A DNA stretch of 64,000 nucleotides from Flavobacterium foetidum (GTDB taxonomy: Bacteria > Bacteroidota > Bacteroidia > Flavobacteriales > Flavobacteriaceae), in the NCBI RefSeq assembly GCF_004634245.1, contig NZ_SJTF01000002.1:434001-498000 (forward strand), read 5' to 3'. The translations under genes and the position numbers were made by a program. This document shows, piece after piece, positions 26,655 to 36,408 of this stretch (the first letter of the stretch is position 1; every line of letters begins with the position of its first letter). The notes beneath the pieces are model-generated. The model made no database searches and was not told where the DNA came from. It worked only from the letters and a program-made list of their open reading frames with translations.

Positions 26655-27845
26655 TTACAACTGCAACTGAATCTTAAACTTGTTACAGATTTTCATCAGC
26701 AAAAGCATAAGGATAGAAAACAGCAACGACCATAAAATTCCTGGTAACCCTTCTTTAAAATAATCGGGTATAATATGAAGACCAAACACCTCATTGCAAT
26801 AATAAATTATGCCAGGAAGAATATAAATCAGCAACGGATTCGCTGCCGCGGGCATAAAAAATTCACTCCATCTGATCTGTTTTCGTACTTCGATAAGCCA
26901 AAATAAAAAATAATAAATCACTGTGCAGATAGCAGCTGAATACATGGTCCAAGACGGCGTTCCTTTTATTTTTGAAATTCCGAAATAAGGACGGAGTAAA
27001 GCAGCTGTCAGCATAAATAAAAAGATAAAAACAATAACCGGCCAATTGATGACTGAATTGCCCTTCTTTTCAAAAAACAACAGAGAAATAATCACTCCCG
27101 CAGCAACTAGTGAAGCGTGTGTAAGATGACCTGCAATAAAACTAAGCCAAGAACTATTTTGAACAAAAGAGCCTTCTGTTAAATTGAATGAATTTAGTAA
27201 TACGCATAGAATCAAGAATCCAATCATTGACCATAAATTGCCTGAAACCAGCCAATAAAAAAGTACAGTAAAAAGATACGCCCAACCAATCAGTCCTAAA
27301 ATTCCCCACCATTTTGGTGTCATCCCTCTTTCGCCTGTGTCTTGAACATATAGAAAATAGAGCGTTATCAAAACTAAGATTCCGCCATATTGCAAAACAT
27401 TTTTTAACCAAACAGGAAAATCTTTAGGATATTTATTCCAAATCGGAATTGGAAGTGCGTACGCCAAAAGTCCCCACAAGGCCGGAATTATAATCATTTT
27501 CGAGGCATCGTAACCATATTCGGCATTTACCATAAAAACCCCGATTATAATCAAGGCCAATGCTCTTTTTACAGTATGCATCCAGATTGTTATTGCGCTG
27601 TCGCCCTTAATCAGTCTTACATTTAAGGCAAACGGAATAGACATTCCGACAATAAATAAAAAAGCAGGGAAAACTAAATCAACAAAGGTCATTGCGTCTG
27701 CATCAGCGGGCATATGTTTCATCCATTGCGGAATGTTTTTAACGCTTGCAAGTTCGTTTACAAAAATCATTACAAAAATGGTAATACCTCTAAGAGCATC
27801 TATCGAAATGATTCTTTTGTTGAATAATTGTTCCTTTATTTTCAT
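26655..27845 (-). CDS. DUF5009 / HGSNAT-like membrane acyltransferase
   Basis: 396 residues with about ten membrane segments. It opens KRIISIDALRGITIFVMIFVNE and continues DLVFPAFLFIVGMSIPF, matching the HGSNAT-like pattern of the protein at 13650-14921 but with low overall identity. The family probably passes acetyl groups across the membrane to sugars. Beside GT2, CpsB and a polyprenyl glycosyltransferase it may acetylate surface polysaccharide. It is divergent from the CpsB gene, with overlapping promoters in an 81-nt gap. Confidence 0.82.
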   Translation of the reverse strand: MKIKEQLFNKRIISIDALRGITIFVMIFVNELASVKNIPQWMKHMPADADAMTFVDLVFPAFLFIVGMSIPFALNVRLIKGDSAITIWMHTVKRALALIIIGVFMVNAEYGYDASKMIIIPALWGLLAYALPIPIWNKYPKDFPVWLKNVLQYGGILVLITLYFLYVQDTGERGMTPKWWGILGLIGWAYLFTVLFYWLVSGNLWSMIGFLILCVLLNSFNLTEGSFVQNSSWLSFIAGHLTHASLVAAGVIISLLFFEKKGNSVINWPVIVFIFLFMLTAALLRPYFGISKIKGTPSWTMYSAAICTVIYYFLFWLIEVRKQIRWSEFFMPAAANPLLIYILPGIIYYCNEVFGLHIIPDYFKEGLPGILWSLLFSILMLLLMKICNKFKIQLQL

Positions 27846-27869
27846 AAAACTCTATATTTTTCTATCTCT

Positions 27870-27903
27870 CAAATATACCATAATTCTAAAATTGAGAAAG
27901 CAA
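27870..27903 (-). promoter_or_regulatory. Promoter of the DUF5009 gene
   Basis: Minus-strand TATATTTG (27870-27877) and TTG (27901-27903) are separated by 23 nt. The -33 region overlaps the divergent promoter of the CpsB gene. Confidence 0.6.
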
Positions 27904-27922
27904 TCATTTTTATCTACATTTG
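27892..27922 (+). promoter_or_regulatory. Promoter of the CpsB-type phosphatase gene
   Basis: TTG (27892-27894), a 20-nt gap and TACATTTG (27915-27922) form a near-ideal flavobacterial promoter. The ATG at 27927 is only 4 nt away, so the mRNA would be leaderless or nearly so. Confidence 0.65.
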
Positions 27923-27926
27923 CGTC

Positions 27927-28664
27927 ATGTTATCCTTCTTTAAATCAAAACCTTTTTTAAAAGATCTTCTTGCCGGAGATTATATAGATATTCATTCTCA
28001 TTTGCTGCCTGGAATTGATGATGGTGCCAATTCTATGGCCAAATCGATGCAGCTCGTTCAATCATTTCAGGATTTGGGAATATCGCAAATCATTACCACG
28101 CCACACATCAGCCATTATGTTTGGAATAATTCTGTCGCAACTATTATTTCAAAACTTAAGGAAACACAGCTTGCTCTTGAAGACAACAAAATACAAATCC
28201 CGATAAGAACCGCGGCAGAATATTTTATGGACGACTGGTTCGAGAATCATTTTAAAGAAGAAAAACTGCTTACTCTAAAAGATAATTATGTTTTGGTTGA
28301 GATGTCTTACCTAAACGCACCGGTTCAGCTCTACAAGATTTTGTTCGAAATTCAGGTCGCAGGTTATATTCCCGTTTTAGCACATCCGGAAAGGTATATA
28401 TTCTATCATAAAAATTTTGCCGAGTACGAGAAGTTAAAAAAATCAGGCTGTCTATTTCAATTGAATCTTTTATCTACCGTAGGGTATTATGGCGATCAGG
28501 TTACAAAAACCGCCGAACAGCTTTTAAAGAAAGGAATGTATGATTTTGCCGGAACCGATATTCATCATCAAAATCATATTAAGTCACTGAATCAAAAAAT
28601 CAAAATCGAAAGTTTGCCAGCTTTAAAAGAAATTATCGCCAATAATGAGTTTTTTAGATTTTAA
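27927..28664 (+). CDS. CpsB/CapC-type PHP-domain tyrosine phosphatase
   Basis: 245 residues from the ATG at 27927 (MLSFFKSKPFLKDLL); a longer in-frame start would lie upstream of the promoter. PHP metal-site motifs are DIHSHLLPGIDDGANS, TTPHISHYVWNN, AHPERYIFY and GTDIHHQNH. CpsB-family enzymes remove phosphate from tyrosine kinases that control capsule or exopolysaccharide length. It is convergent with the polyprenyl glycosyltransferase 16 nt away, which fits a surface-glycan role. The partner kinase (Wzc/CpsD) is not in the window. Confidence 0.9.
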   Translation: MLSFFKSKPFLKDLLAGDYIDIHSHLLPGIDDGANSMAKSMQLVQSFQDLGISQIITTPHISHYVWNNSVATIISKLKETQLALEDNKIQIPIRTAAEYFMDDWFENHFKEEKLLTLKDNYVLVEMSYLNAPVQLYKILFEIQVAGYIPVLAHPERYIFYHKNFAEYEKLKKSGCLFQLNLLSTVGYYGDQVTKTAEQLLKKGMYDFAGTDIHHQNHIKSLNQKIKIESLPALKEIIANNEFFRF

Positions 28665-28680
28665 TCAAAAAAACGACTTT

Positions 28681-30087
28681 TTAATAAGCGTTATCGTCTC
28701 CTCGTACAATGTTAATTAAAGTACGGACTATAATTTTGATATCTAAAAGCAAGCTCCAATTTTCGATATACCAGATGTCACACTCTACTCTATTTTCCAT
28801 ATCGATGAGTTTTTTGGTTTCGCCACGATAACCATTTACTTGTGCCCAACCCGTAATTCCTGGTTTTGCATAATGGCGAACAGAATAATTGCCTATTAAT
28901 TCGCTATATTCTTTCGCTAAATTAATCATATGCGGTCGTGGCCCTACAACCGACATACTGCCGACAAAAACATTAAAAAATTGTGGCAATTCATCAATAC
29001 TGGTTTTTCGCATAAACGAACCGAATTTGGTCACTCGAAGATCTCCTTTTCCTGCTTGTTTATTGTGGGCCTGATCGTTGACATACATACTTCTAAACTT
29101 TAGGCAGATGAAAGATTTGTTGTCACGACCTGACCGAATCTGCCTGAAAAATACCGGTCCTGGAGATTCTAGCTTTATGAGAATCATCACAATCGGAAAA
29201 AGCCAAGGAAAAATCAGAAGAATTACCAATAGCGAGAAACAAACGTCAAAGACTTTTTTTATGATTCTATTTGCCGCCAACTCAAGAGGTTCTGATCGAA
29301 GCATTAAAACCGGAGTGTTTTCATAAAAAGAGACTTCGACTTTGCTGGATTTTGTGTACAATTGGAAATCTGGAATAAACTTAATTCTGACCATATTCTG
29401 CTCGCATACTTTTATAAGTTTATTAATAACATCAACTTTATCAATATGCAAGGCAACATAAACCTCATCTACTTTTTCTTTGATTATAAATTCCTGCACT
29501 TCATCAAATCCTCCTCGAACATCTATTTCCGTCTGTCGTATTTCATCAAAAAAACCTAAAAATTTGTAGCCGTACGTTAAATCCTTAGCTAAAATTTTAC
29601 GCATTTTTTCGCCGGTTTCATTGGCGCCAACAATGATGATCTTTTTGAAGTTATATCCTTTAGCTCTTATAATTTTTAAGACTTTCATAAAAGCATATCT
29701 GGAAAAAACTAAAAAAAAGAAGAAAAATATATAGAAATATAATAGTCTAAGTCTTGATATGTCATCAAATTTTAAAAAAACAACAAATAGAATTACGAGA
29801 GCAACATGTATGAATATTTTCTTTATTGTTCTCTGCAAAATCGTCTCAATATATTCTATCCTGATGATACGATGCGCATCTTTTTGTAATAACAGGCCAA
29901 TCCAGAATATATTTGCAAGCAACAAAACAGTTCTTTCATCCTTGGTCAAAAGTGCGTCAATGTTTCCAAATCGAACCAATGCAGATAGATAGACAGCAAG
30001 ATTCAGAATAATTAAATCCCAACAGACAAAAAGCAATTTTGAATATCTTGAAAATCGATAACTAGATAGTTTTTGTAAAAATGTCAT
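28681..30087 (-). CDS. Exopolysaccharide polyprenyl glycosylphosphotransferase
   Basis: 468 residues. About four N-terminal membrane helices (to about 125) and a Rossmann-like CoA-binding-type domain (about 145-240; KIIIVGANETGEKM) precede a further membrane hairpin and the bacterial sugar transferase domain (about 275-468). The latter has FFRQIRSGRDNKSF, LKFRSM, DELPQFFNVFVGSMSVVGPRP and GITGWAQVNGYRGET. The enzyme adds the first sugar phosphate to undecaprenyl phosphate, so it starts repeat-unit assembly of a surface polysaccharide. The domain order fits the WcaJ/CpsE group; the sugar is not readable. Confidence 0.92.
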   Translation of the reverse strand: MTFLQKLSSYRFSRYSKLLFVCWDLIILNLAVYLSALVRFGNIDALLTKDERTVLLLANIFWIGLLLQKDAHRIIRIEYIETILQRTIKKIFIHVALVILFVVFLKFDDISRLRLLYFYIFFFFFLVFSRYAFMKVLKIIRAKGYNFKKIIIVGANETGEKMRKILAKDLTYGYKFLGFFDEIRQTEIDVRGGFDEVQEFIIKEKVDEVYVALHIDKVDVINKLIKVCEQNMVRIKFIPDFQLYTKSSKVEVSFYENTPVLMLRSEPLELAANRIIKKVFDVCFSLLVILLIFPWLFPIVMILIKLESPGPVFFRQIRSGRDNKSFICLKFRSMYVNDQAHNKQAGKGDLRVTKFGSFMRKTSIDELPQFFNVFVGSMSVVGPRPHMINLAKEYSELIGNYSVRHYAKPGITGWAQVNGYRGETKKLIDMENRVECDIWYIENWSLLLDIKIIVRTLINIVRGDDNAY

Positions 30088-30375
30088 CTTTAATTTCTTT
30101 ATCCGAAGAAGATTTATTGGTTGTGTATTTAAGACGAAAATAATATTTTAATTATTCTTATACCATCTTTAAGTCGATTATTAAAAAGTTAAATTAAAAA
30201 AGGCGGTTCAAAAATCCGCTATCGTTTTCTTAATTTACTTAGACTTTTTTTAAAGCATATTTTAGAGTATCATATATTATGATAAATTTGAACTGCAAGA
30301 CAATTTCTATTTTAATTGACAAACAAGCTTTAAAATGTAAGAATCTTTTTTTTTTGCAGTAATTACCAGCATTAA

Positions 30376-31341
30376 ATGAAAAAAATCGCAATATTCTTTT
30401 TTCTATTTCTAAATTCTATTTATAGCCAAATTCCCGGCTGTACAGACTCTCTTTCCCTAAACTACAATCCGAATGCAACTTTAAATGATGGAAGTTGCGA
30501 GTATGAAAATCTTAAAATCAGACCTCGATATTCTAAAAAACTAAGTGATTCTATAAAAGAAACATCAGGATTAATCGATTTTAATAATCTTCTCTGGACA
30601 CATAATGATGACCACGATAAAACTATTTACGGACTAGATTCTTTAGGTGTAATCAAAAAGAAAATTATTCTTGCAAATGTCATTAATCATGATTGGGAAG
30701 AAATAGCACAGGACAGCTTATACATTTACATTGGCGATTTTGGAAACAATTATTCGGGCAACAGAAAAAATCTTCAGATATTGAAAATTGAAAAAAGAAC
30801 ATTTTTAGAAGAAAATCCAATCATCGAAAAAATCTCTTTCAATTATTCTGACCAAACCGATTTTTCTGCTTTAAAACCTAACAAAACCAATTTTGACTGC
30901 GAAGCTTTTATTGTTTCAAAAGACAGTATTTATTTGTTTACCAAACAATGGAGCTCTTCAAAAACAAGCATATACAGCCTATCTAAAGAATCAGGAAATC
31001 ATACTGCTCAATTAAAAACGACATTAGACACAAAAGGCTTGGTTACGGGGGCTGTTTATTTCGAAGACAAAAAATTGATTGTTTTGTGTGGCTATTCCAA
31101 AACCGGAAAATCATTTTTATATCTTTTGTATGACTTTAAAGACTTTGATTTTACCTCGGGAAACAAACGAAAAATCGACTTAAAACTTCCCTTTCATCAA
31201 ATAGAAGGTATTACATCAAAAGACGGCTTACATTTTTTTATTACAAATGAAGCCTTGATTCGGAAACCCGTTATAAATACACCACAACAAATTCATTATT
31301 TAGACTTGAGCTCTGTTTTGGGTTTGTATCTCCATAAATAA
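30376..31341 (+). CDS. Secreted protein with a GCTD motif and a predicted beta-propeller
   Basis: 321 residues with a signal peptide (about 1-18). Right after it is one copy of the PGCTDSLSLNYNPNATLNDGSC motif, which elsewhere occurs as repeats in large Bacteroidota surface proteins. The rest is beta-rich, with recurring glutamate turns DWEEIAQ, DCEAFIV and QIEGITS. These suggest a six-bladed propeller like SdiA-regulated or phytase-like proteins. A similar trio occurs in the protein at 61362-62198. No T9SS C-terminal domain is seen. The function is unknown. Confidence 0.7.
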   Translation: MKKIAIFFFLFLNSIYSQIPGCTDSLSLNYNPNATLNDGSCEYENLKIRPRYSKKLSDSIKETSGLIDFNNLLWTHNDDHDKTIYGLDSLGVIKKKIILANVINHDWEEIAQDSLYIYIGDFGNNYSGNRKNLQILKIEKRTFLEENPIIEKISFNYSDQTDFSALKPNKTNFDCEAFIVSKDSIYLFTKQWSSSKTSIYSLSKESGNHTAQLKTTLDTKGLVTGAVYFEDKKLIVLCGYSKTGKSFLYLLYDFKDFDFTSGNKRKIDLKLPFHQIEGITSKDGLHFFITNEALIRKPVINTPQQIHYLDLSSVLGLYLHK

Positions 31342-31365
31342 TTCGTAAATCGTAATATAATACCT

Positions 31366-31373
31366 TACTTTTG
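31366..31373 (+). promoter_or_regulatory. -7 promoter element of the ABC-F gene
   Basis: TACTTTTG matches TAnnTTTG and is 17 nt before the GTG start at 31391. The -33 element is weak. Confidence 0.5.
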
Positions 31374-31390
31374 CAAAAAATTTTATTCTT

Positions 31391-33256
31391 GTGAATTACT
31401 TATCTGTAGAAAATATATCAAAGTCATTTGGCGAAAGAGTTCTTTTTGACAATATTTCGTTTGGAATCAACAAAGACCAAAAAATTGCTTTTATTGCCAA
31501 AAACGGTTCGGGCAAAACCACGCTTATGAGCATCATTAACGGCGCCGAAGAACCTGATACGGGGCAGGTTGTGTTGAGAAAAGGAATCAGAATGGCATTT
31601 CTTTCTCAAGACAATAATCTACAGGATGAGTTAACCATAGAAGAAAGCATCTTTGCTTCTGATAATGAGACTTTAAAAGTAATTGAAGCTTACGAAAAAG
31701 CATTAGAAAATCCCGATGATACAGAGGCCTATCAAAAAGCTTTTGATGCCATGGACCAGCATAATGCTTGGGATTTTGAAACGCAATACAAGCAGATTCT
31801 ATTCAAACTAAAACTAGAAGATTTTAAACTTAAGGTAAAAAACCTTTCGGGAGGACAAAAAAAACGTCTTTCATTGGCCATCATCCTAATCAATCGTCCG
31901 GATTTATTAATTCTTGATGAGCCGACAAACCATTTAGACCTTGAAATGATTGAATGGCTTGAAAGTTATTTTGCCAAAGAAAATATTACCCTGTTTATGG
32001 TTACTCACGACCGTTTCTTTTTGGAACGCGTCTGCAATGAAATCATCGAATTAGACAACGGTAAATTATACCAATACAAGGGGAATTACTCTTACTACCT
32101 ACAGAAAAAAGAAGAAAGAATCACTTCTGAAAACGCCAGCATAGACAAAGCCAAAAACTTGTTTGTAAAAGAGCTAGAATGGATGCGCCGTCAGCCAAAA
32201 GCGAGAACAACCAAATCTAAATCGCGTCAGGACGATTTCTATGTTATTAAGGAAAAAGCACAAAGCCGACGAAAAGAAAATAAAGTTGAACTTGAAATTA
32301 ATATGGAGAGAATGGGAAGCAAAATCATCGAGCTTCACAAACTTTCTAAAAAATTCAAAGACCGTATTATTCTGGATGATTTCAGCTTTGATTTCCAACG
32401 TGGAGAACGTATCGGAATTATTGGTAAAAACGGAACCGGAAAATCGACTTTCTTAAATCTGCTTACCGGTACAATTCCGCCAGACAGCGGACGTGTAGTA
32501 AAAGGCGATACTATAAAAGTGGGCTATTATACACAATCTGGAATTAATCCAAAACCGGGACAACGCGTTATAGATGTCATAAAAGAATATGGTGAATATA
32601 TCCCGCTTGCAAAAGGAAAGATAATTTCGGCTTCGCAATTATTGGAGCGTTTTCTTTTTGATGCTAAAAAACAATATGATTATGTAGAGAAATTAAGCGG
32701 TGGAGAATTAAAACGTTTATATCTATGTACCGTTTTGATTCAGAATCCCAATTTTTTAATTCTTGATGAGCCTACCAACGATTTGGATATCGTTACGCTG
32801 AACGTTCTTGAAAGTTTTCTATTAGATTATCCAGGATGTTTATTAGTCGTTTCTCACGATCGTTATTTTATGGATAAAATTGTCGATCATTTATTTGTAT
32901 TTAGAGGACAAGGCGAAATCGAAAACTTCCCGGGCAACTATTCCGATTTCAGGGCTTACGAAGACAGTGCTGATGTGACTGCTGTGAAAGAAGAAACAAA
33001 AACAGAAAAAAAAGATTGGAAACAGAATAATACATCAGGAAATCTAACTTTTAACGAGCAGAAAGAATATCAAAAAATCGAACGAGAAATCAAAGATTTA
33101 GAAATCGAAAAATCGAAAATCGAACAACTTTTCTCTGACGGAAAAGTCGCTGACAATGATATAGAAAAAAAAGCAAACGAACTTCAGAATATCATCAACA
33201 AAATAGAAGCCAAAGAAGAACGATGGTTTGAGCTTTCGGCCAAACTTGAAGGCTAA
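31391..33256 (+). CDS. ABC-F family ATPase (Uup-like)
   Basis: 621 residues from a GTG start; the next residues NYLSVENISKSFGERVLF are where homologues begin. Two ABC domains have Walker A sites AKNGSGKTT and GKNGTGKST, signatures LSGGQKKRL and LSGGELKRL, and Walker B ILDEPTNHLDL and ILDEPTNDLDI. A charged linker (about 235-300) and a C-terminal coiled coil (about 550-615) complete the Uup pattern. There are no membrane segments. ABC-F proteins act on the ribosome to clear stalls or adjust translation, or in Uup's case affect DNA stability. Resistance to a drug is not implied. Confidence 0.92.
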   Translation: MNYLSVENISKSFGERVLFDNISFGINKDQKIAFIAKNGSGKTTLMSIINGAEEPDTGQVVLRKGIRMAFLSQDNNLQDELTIEESIFASDNETLKVIEAYEKALENPDDTEAYQKAFDAMDQHNAWDFETQYKQILFKLKLEDFKLKVKNLSGGQKKRLSLAIILINRPDLLILDEPTNHLDLEMIEWLESYFAKENITLFMVTHDRFFLERVCNEIIELDNGKLYQYKGNYSYYLQKKEERITSENASIDKAKNLFVKELEWMRRQPKARTTKSKSRQDDFYVIKEKAQSRRKENKVELEINMERMGSKIIELHKLSKKFKDRIILDDFSFDFQRGERIGIIGKNGTGKSTFLNLLTGTIPPDSGRVVKGDTIKVGYYTQSGINPKPGQRVIDVIKEYGEYIPLAKGKIISASQLLERFLFDAKKQYDYVEKLSGGELKRLYLCTVLIQNPNFLILDEPTNDLDIVTLNVLESFLLDYPGCLLVVSHDRYFMDKIVDHLFVFRGQGEIENFPGNYSDFRAYEDSADVTAVKEETKTEKKDWKQNNTSGNLTFNEQKEYQKIEREIKDLEIEKSKIEQLFSDGKVADNDIEKKANELQNIINKIEAKEERWFELSAKLEG

Positions 33257-33368
33257 AACCTTGTTTGGAAACTAAATCTAGGATTATTGCGTTTTTATTG
33301 TGAAATAGCTAAAAAAACAAACGAACTAATTTTTATTATATTAGCAATCTTAAAAAAACAATACCATC

Positions 33369-33854
33369 ATGAAAAAACTATTAGCATTATTATTTACCGT
33401 AACAGTACTTTCATCTTGTTCTGTAGACGGCGGAAAAAATCCTGCAGATATCGTACCGAAAGATTATTCTGCTGAAAACGAAGCACAAATCACAGATTAC
33501 CTAGCCAAAAACAATCTTACATCTAAAGCAATGGCAACCGGAACTGGCTTGTATATAATTGTTAATGAGCCTGGAACAGGCAAACAAGCTACTAGCACAA
33601 ATAGTGTCACTGTGGCTTACAAAGGATATCTTACCAACGGTTCTGTTTTTGACCAAAGTACTGCTGAAGGAGCAACTTTTCAACTAGACAGATTGATTAA
33701 AGGCTGGATAGAAGGAATTCCTTATTTTAAAGAAGGCGGCAGCGGTGTTCTTTTGGTACCAGCGCATTTAGGATACGGGAGCTACTCTACAAATGGGATT
33801 CCAGCAGGTTCAGTTTTAATTTTTGATGTAAAATTAATTTCTGTAAATAACTAA
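33369..33854 (+). CDS. FKBP-type peptidyl-prolyl isomerase, lipoprotein
   Basis: 161 residues with a lipoprotein signal (VTVLSSCS, C17). The FKBP domain (about 60-160) shows VTVAYKGYLTNGSVFDQS, LIKGWIEGIPYFKEGG and PAHLGYGS, containing the usual aromatic pocket and active-site residues. It would speed proline isomerisation during protein folding in the periplasm or at the outer membrane. In gliding Bacteroidota such lipoproteins (GldI type) can matter for motility, but this could equally be general. The methyltransferase gene follows 20 nt on. Confidence 0.9.
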   Translation: MKKLLALLFTVTVLSSCSVDGGKNPADIVPKDYSAENEAQITDYLAKNNLTSKAMATGTGLYIIVNEPGTGKQATSTNSVTVAYKGYLTNGSVFDQSTAEGATFQLDRLIKGWIEGIPYFKEGGSGVLLVPAHLGYGSYSTNGIPAGSVLIFDVKLISVNN

Positions 33855-33874
33855 ATCTGATTTGAAACTCATAA

Positions 33875-34660
33875 ATGTTCTTTCAATTAAAAGCTTACCT
33901 AAAATTTCTCTGGGAATCTAAAAACGAACATGGTGTTCATTCACCGTTCGTTTTTAATCTGCTGACGAAATGTTTTTACGATAAAAAGAAAAAATCGCAA
34001 TATTCAATTTTAAAGTATTACCGCAAATCTCTTTTAGAAAATCGTAATTTCATTGAAGTCACCGATTTTGGAGCTGGATCTAGAGTTTTCAAATCCAATA
34101 AAAGGCAGATTTCTAAAATTGCAAAAACCGCTGGAATTACTTCCAAAAGAGCGAGGTTGCTTTTTCGTGTTACAAGTTATTTTCAGCCAAAAAACATCCT
34201 AGAAATCGGAACATCTTTGGGCCTGGCGACAGCAGCCTTGTCACTAGGAAATCTGAAAGCAAAAGTAATTACTCTTGAGGGATGTCCTCAAACTGGCGGA
34301 ATAGCGAAAAATCAATTCAATAAATTTGATTGTTTGAATGTAAATCCGATTGTAACAGAATTTGGAAATTATCTTCAAAAAATCGGCTCACAACCAGAAA
34401 GTGAGCATTTTGACCTAATATACTTTGACGGCAATCATTCAAAACAAGCAACTTTAGAGTATTTTGAATTGTTGTTGGGCACAACCCATAACGATTCGGT
34501 TTGGATTTTTGATGATATACACTGGTCAAAAGATATGGAAGAAGCTTGGGAGATTATTAAAAAACATCCGAAAGTAAAGGTTACGATTGATACTTTTCAA
34601 TGGGGATTTGTATTTTTTAGATACGAACAAGAAAAAGAACATTTTATAATTCGAGCATAA
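33875..34660 (+). CDS. Class I SAM-dependent methyltransferase
   Basis: 261 residues. An N-terminal NEHGVHSPFVFNLLTKC segment marks a Bacteroidota-specific O-methyltransferase-like group. The Rossmann core has NILEIGTSLGLATAALSLG (motif I), VITLEGCP and LIYFDGNHSKQATLEYFELL, which resembles the metal-binding DG motif of catechol O-methyltransferase-like enzymes. The substrate is unknown. It follows the FKBP gene by 20 nt and likely shares its mRNA, ending at a strong terminator. Confidence 0.82.
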   Translation: MFFQLKAYLKFLWESKNEHGVHSPFVFNLLTKCFYDKKKKSQYSILKYYRKSLLENRNFIEVTDFGAGSRVFKSNKRQISKIAKTAGITSKRARLLFRVTSYFQPKNILEIGTSLGLATAALSLGNLKAKVITLEGCPQTGGIAKNQFNKFDCLNVNPIVTEFGNYLQKIGSQPESEHFDLIYFDGNHSKQATLEYFELLLGTTHNDSVWIFDDIHWSKDMEEAWEIIKKHPKVKVTIDTFQWGFVFFRYEQEKEHFIIRA

Positions 34661-34691
34661 AAAAAAGACAATCATTTCCGATTGTCTTTTT
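34661..34691. terminator. Bidirectional terminator
   Basis: A stem of about 12 bp, AAAAAGACAATC / GATTGTCTTTTT, with a 6-nt loop separates the convergent methyltransferase and lipoprotein genes. Both strands have a T run after the stem. Confidence 0.85.
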
Positions 34692-34720
34692 CGTTCTATC
34701 TAATTCAAAATAATAACAGA

Positions 34721-35383
34721 TTATTTTTTTGCATCTTTGTTCTCTTCAGATTTAGCACCCATTCTGTTTACAGTATACATTGGGGCAAACTTAACTTTCA
34801 AACCAGCAATTTTTCTGTTATCCTCAGCTGTTAAGCCTTCTTTTTCAACTGTATTTTTACGGCTGTCTAATGCTTCATACATCAGCTTGATTTCGTCCCA
34901 ATCTTCACGGGAATATTTATCTTTATTATCTTCTACAGTATGAACAAATTGCTGATAAACGCTATGAATATTTTGTGCATTTACCCAGCTGAAATTCATA
35001 TCGTCTCCAATTTTCCCTGCACCAAATAGCGCATCTCTTAATTGCTGTTTCGGACTAGCGGCGGCCGGAGGGGCAAAAACGGTGGTCATTTCATTTTTAA
35101 ATTCTTCGAATTTTGTTTTACTAGAATTGATTTTTTCGGTCGCTGCCGTATTATCTTTCAAATCTGCCAAAGCAGCATTTGCTTCTTGAGATTTTCTGTC
35201 ATATTCTGCTTCAACAGCTGTCCAATTTTCCTTTAAATTTTCTGCTGAAACATTTTTTACAGAATCTACATAAGCTACATAAGAGTCGATTGTCTTTTGA
35301 GCTTTTTCTTGCTTTTCATCTTTACATGAAGTAAAACCTAAGGCGATTACCAATGCGCCTGCTAAAACTTGTATATTTTTCAT
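34721..35383 (-). CDS. Helical lipoprotein of unknown function
   Basis: 220 residues with a lipoprotein signal (ALGFTSCKDEK, C20). The mature protein is almost all helical and highly charged, with likely coiled coils at about 25-100 and 150-205. An alanine/proline stretch (APPAAASPKQQL) lies in the middle. I do not recognise a named domain with certainty; similar lipoproteins are common in Flavobacterium. It is transcribed alone and is convergent with the methyltransferase gene. No function can be assigned. Confidence 0.75.
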   Translation of the reverse strand: MKNIQVLAGALVIALGFTSCKDEKQEKAQKTIDSYVAYVDSVKNVSAENLKENWTAVEAEYDRKSQEANAALADLKDNTAATEKINSSKTKFEEFKNEMTTVFAPPAAASPKQQLRDALFGAGKIGDDMNFSWVNAQNIHSVYQQFVHTVEDNKDKYSREDWDEIKLMYEALDSRKNTVEKEGLTAEDNRKIAGLKVKFAPMYTVNRMGAKSEENKDAKK

Positions 35384-35678
35384 AATACTGATATTTAAAA
35401 TTTATAAAACAAATATAATTAAAAATTTGAATATTTGTAAATTATTTTTAAAAATTTAGCGATTAAAATAAATTATTTTCAGTTTAATTTAAAAAATATG
35501 ATAATTATATAAAATCAAATCAAAATCTTGTAATACAATTTATAGTATTGAAGGTAGATTATAATGTTTAGTAATTTAATTTTAGTGCGTACATTATCTG
35601 TAACAAAAACCATTTCGTTGCTACATATTAAATATTGAAAAGTGTTTTGTACTTTTAAATCCAAAAATTGTAAGACAG

Positions 35679-36365
35679 ATGGCAGAACCATTAATTAAAA
35701 TAACCGACATAAGACGAAATTTTGTCTTGGGAAATGAAATTGTTTACGTTTTAAAAGGTGTTAATTTAGAGATAAACAAAGGTGAGTATGTAGCTTTAAT
35801 GGGCCCATCCGGATCTGGAAAATCAACATTGATGAATTTACTGGGCTGCCTAGACACTCCTACTTCGGGAACTTATATTTTAAATGGCAAAGATGTGAGC
35901 AAGATGCGAGATGATGAGTTGGCCGAAATCAGAAACAAAGAAATCGGTTTTGTTTTTCAGACCTTTAATCTTCTGCCAAGAACAACGGCCCTCGATAATG
36001 TTGCACTACCAATGATTTATGCTGGTTACGGAAAATCGGAAAGAACTGCTCGTGCCACAGAGGTTTTAAAGCAGGTAAATCTGGCAGACCGAATGGATCA
36101 CCAACCCAATCAGCTTTCGGGAGGACAACGCCAGCGTGTAGCTGTAGCCAGAGCTCTGGTTAATAAACCTTCGATAATTTTAGCCGATGAGCCAACCGGA
36201 AACTTAGACAGCAAAACTTCTGTAGAAATCATGAAGCTTTTTGGAGATATTCACGCGCAAGGAAATACTGTTATTCTTGTAACTCACGAAGAAGATATTG
36301 CGGCTTATGCACATCGCGTTATTCGCTTAAGAGATGGTTTAATCGAAAGTGATACAGCAAAATAA
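35679..36365 (+). CDS. ABC transporter ATP-binding protein, LolD/MacB type
   Basis: 228 residues, one ABC domain. Walker A is GPSGSGKST (about 43-51), the Q-loop [16 protein letters not shown], the signature [15 protein letters not shown], Walker [12 protein letters not shown] and the H-loop [19 protein letters not shown] and [10 protein letters not shown] are typical of the LolD/MacB/FtsE group, which powers lipoprotein release or macrolide and peptide export. No permease gene is next to it, so the partner is encoded elsewhere. Its specificity therefore cannot be set. Confidence 0.9.
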   Translation: MAEPLIKITDIRRNFVLGNEIVYVLKGVNLEINKGEYVALMGPSGSGKSTLMNLLGCLDTPTSGTYILNGKDVSKMRDDELAEIRNKEIGFVFQTFNLLPRTTALDNVALPMIYAGYGKSERTARATEVLKQVNLADRMDHQPNQLSGGQRQRVAVARALVNKPSIILADEPTGNLDSKTSVEIMKLFGDIHAQGNTVILVTHEEDIAAYAHRVIRLRDGLIESDTAK

Positions 36366-36408
36366 TTTTGTTTTTACATCGAAAAGTTAAAGAAATCTAA
36401 ATAAGAAT

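Noticed and set aside
31391..33256. Drug-resistance ABC-F protein
   Set aside because: The linker and C-terminal coiled coil fit the housekeeping Uup type, and no resistance context is visible.
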